Position numbers and translations under genes: made by a program
Source: an uncultured Lachnospiraceae bacterium
Lineage (GTDB): Bacteria > Bacillota > Clostridia > Lachnospirales > Lachnospiraceae
Direction: 5' to 3'
Length of the DNA stretch: 20,065 bases
Assembly: GCA_910586095.1 (NCBI GenBank)
Contig: CAJUHQ010000047.1
Location: 2,182-22,246, forward strand
The notes under the pieces: model-generated
Databases searched by the model: none
Told to the model about the DNA's origin: nothing
Seen by the model: the letters and a program-made list of their open reading frames with translations, nothing else
In this document: in pieces, positions 15,942-20,065 of the stretch
How positions within the stretch are numbered: the stretch's first letter is position 1
Layout: every line of letters begins with the position of its first letter

Positions 15942-16718
15942 TCAATCCCACCAGAAAAACCACTTGCAATATTGTCTAAGAATATCTGCTAAACGACCAA
16001 TTGTCTCCACTCCCTGATCGACAATATCCCTGCAAAACAGATACTGTTCTTTTGCAAGATGCATAGCCTGTTCGCTGTCAACTGACTGTGGAAGTTCAAA
16101 CTCCAACGTATCATATGCAATAACGGCTGGGACTGCACCATATTTTTCAAACCAATATTTTGCAACAGACATCAAATCCTCTGTACCAGGACACTCATTC
16201 CAGCCGCCAAAAGGCACATAGGCGAACACTTCCCACGGATTTTTAACAGGAATTTCTGCCAAAATAGTCGGTTTTGTTATATCAGAACTATAACTTCGAT
16301 ATCCTCTAAATGAAAGTTCTTCTTCTCCTTCACTTTCACTTTCTCCTTCACTTTCCATCTCACCAATCAGCCACTCGGGCCAATAATCCTCCTGATTACA
16401 TTTTTCAAAAAACTCTGTAGTGTCTTTGATTGTGGCAGAAAGATTTTCTTTTCGATAGGCAGCCACGCGCTCCATATCAAAACTACCATTTTTTGCCTCA
16501 CTATCTACATTAAACCGCAAACTCTCCCACAAGATATCCTCCACCACAATCAAAACAGGAACAAAACCTTCTTGTATTCCGCGCTGTCTTGCTTTATTAT
16601 ATGCTTCTATGATGGTTTTGTCCTGTTTCATTGGCGGAAAATAGTCACACGAACAATTTAGGTACTTGCTAAAATTGACCACCAACTCCGGTGTATTTGC
16701 ATCAACATTGTTTAACAT
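15942..16718 (-). CDS. DUF4253 domain protein of unknown function
   Basis: The C-terminal 100 or so residues carry the DUF4253 signature: a tryptophan-rich VPFGGWNECPG strand, KYWFEKYGAVPAVIAYDTLE, then KEQYLFCRDIVDQGVETIGR and the terminal CKWFFWWD. The domain's biochemical role is not known to me; some members occur near polymorphic toxin or immunity loci, but nothing here proves that. The N-terminal half (QDKTIIEAYNKARQRGIQEG, then FVPVLIVVEDILWESL) also fits the family. An acidic SEGESESEGEEE insert sits in the middle, encoded by an 18-bp tandem repeat. A GTG at 16730 is in frame, but AAGGTGG lies about eight bases before the ATG at 16718, so I prefer that start (258 residues). A promoter with TATAGT/TATAAT boxes lies just upstream. 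Confidence 0.72.
   Translation of the reverse strand: MLNNVDANTPELVVNFSKYLNCSCDYFPPMKQDKTIIEAYNKARQRGIQEGFVPVLIVVEDILWESLRFNVDSEAKNGSFDMERVAAYRKENLSATIKDTTEFFEKCNQEDYWPEWLIGEMESEGESESEGEEELSFRGYRSYSSDITKPTILAEIPVKNPWEVFAYVPFGGWNECPGTEDLMSVAKYWFEKYGAVPAVIAYDTLEFELPQSVDSEQAMHLAKEQYLFCRDIVDQGVETIGRLADILRQYCKWFFWWD
16323..16355 (-). repeat. 18-bp in-frame tandem repeat inside the DUF4253 gene
   Basis: TTCTCCTTCACTTTC occurs at 16323-16337 and again at 16341-16355, a period of 18 bases. On the coding strand it gives the acidic repeat SEGESE-SEGEEE. Gain or loss of a copy would keep the frame, so length variation between strains is possible. Confidence 0.75.
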
Positions 16719-16747
16719 CTGTATTCCCACCTTTCGCTGTTTTTGCC

Positions 16748-16781
16748 ATTATACTATACCTAAACAAATATTTCCAGTAAA
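16748..16781 (-). promoter_or_regulatory. Promoter of the DUF4253 gene
   Basis: On the minus strand TTTACT (16776-16781) and TATAGT (16753-16758) have a 17-base spacer. An overlapping consensus TATAAT (16748-16753) offers a second -10 box with a weaker -35. Either would give a short leader before the ATG at 16718. Confidence 0.55.
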
Positions 16782-16868
16782 GATCTATTAAGAAAAACTG
16801 AACCATTTATGAACAAAGAAATACAAACATACAATTTTTATATTTCGATAAGAATCTATGTTATAGCA

Positions 16869-16903
16869 AACAAAAAACAGCCATTTTCAGGTTGTTTTTT
16901 GTT
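16869..16903 (-). terminator. Terminator of metK
   Basis: AACAAAAAACAACC (minus) folds back on GGCTGTTTTTTGTT over a seven-base loop, with one mismatch on this strand that becomes a G-U pair on the other. The stem contains the T run. It starts a few bases past the metK stop codon. Confidence 0.65.
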
Positions 16904-16911
16904 GTGTTCTT

Positions 16912-18096
16912 TTACAAATATTTCTTTAGCACATCCACCTTGTCAATCTTTTCCCAAGGCAAGTCAAGGTCATTGCGCCCAAAATGTCCATATGCTGCTG
17001 TCTGCTTGTATATTGGTCTTCTCAAATCCAACATCTTGATAATTCCAGCGGGTCTTAAATCGAAATTTTCACGAATAATCTCAACTAGCTTCTCGCTGTC
17101 AATCTTGCCTGTTCCAAATGTATCGACATTGACAGAGGTCGGCTGCGCAACACCAATTGCATAAGAAAGTTGAATCTCACACTTGTCTGCAAGACCTGCT
17201 GCCACAATGTTTTTTGCAACATAGCGCGCTGCATATGCACCGCTTCGATCTACTTTTGTACAATCCTTTCCAGAGAATGCACCGCCGCCGTGACGCGCAT
17301 ACCCACCATAAGTATCCACAATAATCTTGCGTCCTGTAAGTCCTGCATCTCCATGTGGTCCACCAATAACAAAACGTCCTGTCGGATTAATATAGAACTT
17401 TGTATCTGCATCAATCAGCTCTGCTGGAAGAATCACATCAAATACATGCTTTTTGATATCCTCATGAATTTGTTCCTGAGTCACATCTGGATCATGCTGT
17501 GTTGAGAGTACTACTGCCTCTAATCTCTTTGGTTTACCTTGCTCATCATACTCTACAGAAACCTGTGTCTTTCCATCTGGCCTTAAATACTGTAATGTGC
17601 CATTCTTGCGAACCTTTGTCAACTGCAACGCAAGCTTGTGTGCAAGTGCAATTGGATATGGCATATATTCTTCTGTCTCATTGGTTGCATATCCAAACAT
17701 CATTCCTTGATCGCCAGCGCCAATAGCTTCGATCTGTTCATCACTCATCTCGATCTTTGCTTCATATGCCTTGTCCACACCCATCGCAATATCGCCTGAC
17801 TGTTCATCAATTGCTGTAAAGACTGCACAGGTATTTCCATCAAAACCATATTCTGACTTGTCATAACCAATTTCCTTTACTGTGTCGCGCACAAGCTTTG
17901 GAATATCTACATACGCTTTGGTAGTAATCTCACCTGTCACCAACACAAATCCTGTACAAGTAGCTGTCTCACATGCCACGCGGCTCATAGGATCTTGCTC
18001 CATCAAAGCATCCAAAATCGCATCAGAAATCGCATCACATACTTTGTCAGGATGACCTTCTGTAACAGATTCTGAAGTAAACAATAATTTCTCCAT
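16912..18096 (-). CDS. metK: S-adenosylmethionine synthetase MetK
   Basis: It makes S-adenosylmethionine from methionine and ATP in the cytoplasm. At 394 residues it has the usual family length. Diagnostic segments are SESVTEGHPDKVCDAISDAI (8-27; His15 and Asp17 contact ATP and magnesium), GAGDQGMMFGYATNE (ATP-binding flexible-loop region), the GGPHGDAGLTGRKIIVDTYGG stretch (FVIGGPHGDAGLTGRK followed by IIVDTYGG) and GGGAFSGKDCTKVDRS, the glycine-rich loop. All key residues appear intact. AGGAGG lies upstream of the ATG. Expression is controlled by the SAM-I riboswitch in its leader, so the product pool should repress its own synthesis. It stands alone, with a terminator directly after it. 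Confidence 0.98.
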   Translation of the reverse strand: MEKLLFTSESVTEGHPDKVCDAISDAILDALMEQDPMSRVACETATCTGFVLVTGEITTKAYVDIPKLVRDTVKEIGYDKSEYGFDGNTCAVFTAIDEQSGDIAMGVDKAYEAKIEMSDEQIEAIGAGDQGMMFGYATNETEEYMPYPIALAHKLALQLTKVRKNGTLQYLRPDGKTQVSVEYDEQGKPKRLEAVVLSTQHDPDVTQEQIHEDIKKHVFDVILPAELIDADTKFYINPTGRFVIGGPHGDAGLTGRKIIVDTYGGYARHGGGAFSGKDCTKVDRSGAYAARYVAKNIVAAGLADKCEIQLSYAIGVAQPTSVNVDTFGTGKIDSEKLVEIIRENFDLRPAGIIKMLDLRRPIYKQTAAYGHFGRNDLDLPWEKIDKVDVLKKYL

Positions 18097-18161
18097 TTGT
18101 ATTCTTTCCTCCTATCAAATAATGACCTTTATCATTTTGTCCTCACAACAAAACAATAGAA

Positions 18162-18193
18162 AATCCGCTGTATTCTGGCAGAATAAGCGGATT
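18162..18193 (-). terminator. Riboswitch-controlled intrinsic terminator upstream of metK
   Basis: On the minus strand AATCCGCT (18186-18193) pairs with AGCGGATT (18162-18169), extended by TATTCT with AGAATA and capped by a tiny loop. A T-rich tract, TTTTCTATTGTTTTG, follows. It lies between the riboswitch and the metK ribosome binding site, as expected for an expression-platform terminator. Confidence 0.8.
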
Positions 18194-18218
18194 GTATCAG
18201 TTCCTTGATAATCAAATC

Positions 18219-18327
18219 CTCTTATTGTTCGACCTATCTATAATAGTCCCGCTCAGGTTGGCACCTTCCACATTGGGGTTGCCGTGGCTTCACAGATCCT
18301 TTGTATCTCCACCACTCTGAATAAGAG
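18219..18327 (-). ncRNA. SAM-I (S-box) riboswitch of metK
   Basis: The minus strand carries the S-box core in order: P1 strand CTCTTATT, then CAGAGTGGTGGAGA, GTGAAGCCACGGCAACC, AAGGTGCCAACCTGAGC and the closing AATAAGAG. P1 pairs 18320-18327 with 18219-18226 over eight bases. The aptamer of about 109 bases has the normal size. SAM binding stabilises P1 and frees the downstream terminator. Without SAM, 18215-18226 can instead pair with the terminator's 5' arm (18182-18193) at 11 of 12 positions, forming the antiterminator. Confidence 0.95.
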
Positions 18328-18366
18328 ATTAGTATTCGTTCAATATTGAATTGTCATATCGCTTAT

Positions 18367-18395
18367 ATCATATACCTATATTGTGTGCTTGTCAA
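18367..18395 (-). promoter_or_regulatory. Sigma-A promoter of metK
   Basis: On the minus strand a consensus TTGACA (18390-18395) and TATGAT (18367-18372) are separated by 17 bases. The transcript would begin near 18360, about 30 bases before P1 of the SAM-I riboswitch. Confidence 0.85.
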
Positions 18396-18433
18396 CTAGT
18401 AATATTCATTTCGCAATCAACAATCTCAACTTA

Positions 18434-19726
18434 TTATCCTACTTTGAGTTTAAAGCGCTGAATATCTTTATCAGACTCTACCTTTTCAATCTGTGCGCCA
18501 AGGCTTTGTAGTTTTACATCAAAATCCTCATAACCGCGCTCTATATATCGGATATCATCCACTGTGCTAAAGCCTTCTGCTGTCAGACATGCCAACACAA
18601 GCGCTGCGCCCGCGCGAAGATCTGGCGCCGTTAAATTGGCACTAGTTAATCGCTCTATCCCTTCTATAATCGCTGTATTCCCTTCTACTTTAATATTAGA
18701 CCCCATCTTTGCTAATTCATCTACATATTTGAATCGATTGTCAAAAATACTTTCTGTGACAATACTAGTACCGCAAGCTGTAGCCAAAGACACTGCTACC
18801 TGTGGCTGCAAATCTGTGGGAAATCCTGGATAAGGCAATGTTTTGACATGGGTGTTTGTCAGACGCTTTGACGCAGTCACACGTACAGCATCATCTGATT
18901 CCTCTACTTGACATCCCATCTCAATCAACTTGGCTGTCGTTGATTCCAAATGTTTAGGAATAACATTTTTGACGGTCACATCTCCCTTTGTAATTGCTGC
19001 GGCAAACATAAATGTACCCGCTTCGATCTGATCTGGAATAATAGAATATTCAGAGGAGTGAAGCTTTTTCACGCCTGAGATTCGAATCACATCTGTACCC
19101 GCACCTTTTATGTTGGCTCCCATCGAATTGAGAAAATTGGCTACATCTACTACATGTGGCTCTTTAGCCGCATTTTCAATCACGGTTTTCCCTTCTGCAA
19201 GCACGGCTGCCAGCATAATATTGATTGTGGCACCAACAGAAACAGTATCTAAATAAATATGTGTTCCTCTTAGCTGCTTTGCATCTGCAATAATTAATCC
19301 ATGTTCAATCTTTACATTGGCACCGAGTGCCTTGAATCCTTTGATATGCAAATCAATCTTGCGACTTCCAATATTACATCCACCCGGAAGTGCAACTTCT
19401 GCATGTCTATATTTTCCCAACAAAGCCCCCAACAAATAATAGGATGCTCTAATCTTCTTGATGTAATCATCCTCAATAACCAAGCCCGATATCATGGATG
19501 CATTAACCCGCACGGTATGTCTATCTGTTCTATATACAATGACTCCGATACTTTCCATCGCCTGAAGCAAGACATTGATATCTCTTACATCTGGTATATT
19601 TCCAATCGCTGTCATATCATCAGTCATAATTGCTGCAGCAAGCACTCCTAGCGCCGCATTTTTTGCACCGCCGATTTCAACTTCACCAACTAGAGGATTC
19701 CCCCCCTTAATTGCGTACTGTTCCAT
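18434..19726 (-). CDS. murA: UDP-N-acetylglucosamine 1-carboxyvinyltransferase MurA
   Basis: It transfers enolpyruvate from phosphoenolpyruvate to UDP-GlcNAc, the first committed step of peptidoglycan synthesis, in the cytoplasm. From the ATG at 19726 the protein has 430 residues. GEVEIGGAKNAAL holds Lys22 and Asn23, the same numbers as in the E. coli enzyme, which supports this start over the in-frame ATG at 19738. LPGGCNIGSRKIDLH carries the catalytic cysteine (Cys117), so the target residue of fosfomycin is present. PYPGFPTDLQPQ carries the conserved aspartate. Both candidate starts have plausible ribosome binding sites (GAGGTGG and GGAAGG). Many Firmicutes have two MurA paralogues; which one this is cannot be told here. 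A good promoter lies at 19852-19880. Confidence 0.96.
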   Translation of the reverse strand: MEQYAIKGGNPLVGEVEIGGAKNAALGVLAAAIMTDDMTAIGNIPDVRDINVLLQAMESIGVIVYRTDRHTVRVNASMISGLVIEDDYIKKIRASYYLLGALLGKYRHAEVALPGGCNIGSRKIDLHIKGFKALGANVKIEHGLIIADAKQLRGTHIYLDTVSVGATINIMLAAVLAEGKTVIENAAKEPHVVDVANFLNSMGANIKGAGTDVIRISGVKKLHSSEYSIIPDQIEAGTFMFAAAITKGDVTVKNVIPKHLESTTAKLIEMGCQVEESDDAVRVTASKRLTNTHVKTLPYPGFPTDLQPQVAVSLATACGTSIVTESIFDNRFKYVDELAKMGSNIKVEGNTAIIEGIERLTSANLTAPDLRAGAALVLACLTAEGFSTVDDIRYIERGYEDFDVKLQSLGAQIEKVESDKDIQRFKLKVG

Positions 19727-19851
19727 CGCCCACCTCATTATAAACCTTCCAATTCTTAATCAACCCGCAAATTTGGACGAAAGCACAAATTGCCGATTGG
19801 CAAAGGCGCAAACACTTGTTTTTTTGCCTTTATCCCTCATACTGTTTTCCG

Positions 19852-19880
19852 ATTATAAACCTTTTTTAAGCATTTGTAAA
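19852..19880 (-). promoter_or_regulatory. Sigma-A promoter of murA
   Basis: On the minus strand TTTACA (19875-19880) and a consensus TATAAT (19852-19857) have a 17-base spacer. Transcription would start near 19845. Confidence 0.8.
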
Positions 19881-19945
19881 CCATCATCTTGCCCATTCAT
19901 ACAGTGAAAGGAACCCAATTTTTGTAATAACTCCCAATTATCTAT

Positions 19946-20065
19946 GCTAACTCCCATCTGCCCGCATTAGCGGGCATACAAATCAGGATGTGTGAAATTA
20001 TATATTTCACGCTAACTCCCATCTGCCCGCATTAGCGGGCATACAAATCAGGATGTGTGAAATTA
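19946..20065. repeat. Tandem pair of a 65-bp palindromic repeat (second unit cut by window edge)
   Basis: Unit one (19946-20010) and the visible 55 bases of unit two (20011-20065) are identical. Each unit holds a perfect GC hairpin, GCCCGC-ATTA-GCGGGC, and a perfect AT hairpin, GTGAAAT-TATAT-ATTTCAC, with a short CATC/GATG pairing possible around the first. A short fragment, TAACTCCCA followed by ATTATCTAT (19928-19945), looks like a collapsed third unit. The array may continue beyond the window. There is no variable spacer, so this is not a CRISPR array. Confidence 0.9.

Larger units (their letters stand above)
19727..20065. other. murA leader and upstream intergenic region
   Basis: No gene is seen. 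The murA promoter gives a leader of about 120 bases containing a TTGCC-GATT-GGCAA hairpin (19790-19803) and a potential AAAGGC/GCCTTT stem (19802-19807 with 19826-19831). These two share bases and could be alternatives. Upstream of the promoter lies the tandem 65-bp repeat pair, which runs to the window edge. No recognised riboswitch class was identified. Confidence 0.5.

Noticed and set aside
19928..19945. Fragment before the right-hand repeat array considered as a full repeat unit
   Set aside because: Only the first nine and the last several bases resemble the unit; the central hairpin is missing.

Overview
The window looks like part of a low-to-moderate GC Gram-positive chromosome. A gut Firmicute of the Lachnospiraceae or a related Clostridia group is the most likely source. 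This is inferred from strong AGGAGG-type ribosome binding sites, sigma-A promoters, an Lpl-type sugar transporter without its own ATPase, a SAM-I riboswitch in front of metK, and lipoprotein signal peptides. No phage genes, transposase or CRISPR array were seen.

Positions 1-12592 hold a coherent carbohydrate locus, read mostly on the minus strand. A divergent promoter region (11155-11566) separates a plus-strand LacI-family regulator from a minus-strand operon: two Lpl-type permeases, a solute-binding lipoprotein and a GH130 phosphorylase. A terminator (6559-6613) follows, then a GH38 alpha-mannosidase and a secreted, lipid-anchored GH85 endo-beta-N-acetylglucosaminidase, closed by a strong terminator (235-270). 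Together these predict a host N-glycan foraging pathway. GH85 would release high-mannose glycan outside the cell, the ABC transporter would import it, GH38 would strip alpha-mannose in the cytoplasm, and GH130 would phosphorolyse the remaining Man-beta-1,4-GlcNAc. Three related 14-bp sites in the divergent region are candidate operators. One lies between the -35 and -10 of the transporter promoter.

Positions 12570-16718 carry unrelated accessory genes: a FAD oxidoreductase with a C-terminal Rieske domain (its 3' end overlaps the lacI-type gene by 23 bp), a tRNA-Gly(CCC) with its own promoter and terminator, an alpha/beta hydrolase fused to a DUF3237-like domain, and a DUF4253 protein.

Positions 16869-20065 hold housekeeping genes. 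metK is preceded by a SAM-I riboswitch with a legible terminator/antiterminator switch, and murA lies upstream of it. A 65-bp repeat with two internal palindromes appears as a degenerate tandem pair at 15687-15812 and a near-perfect tandem pair at 19946-20065. It matches no element I recognise and is the most novel-looking signal here. The left edge holds the first codons of one more minus-strand gene.
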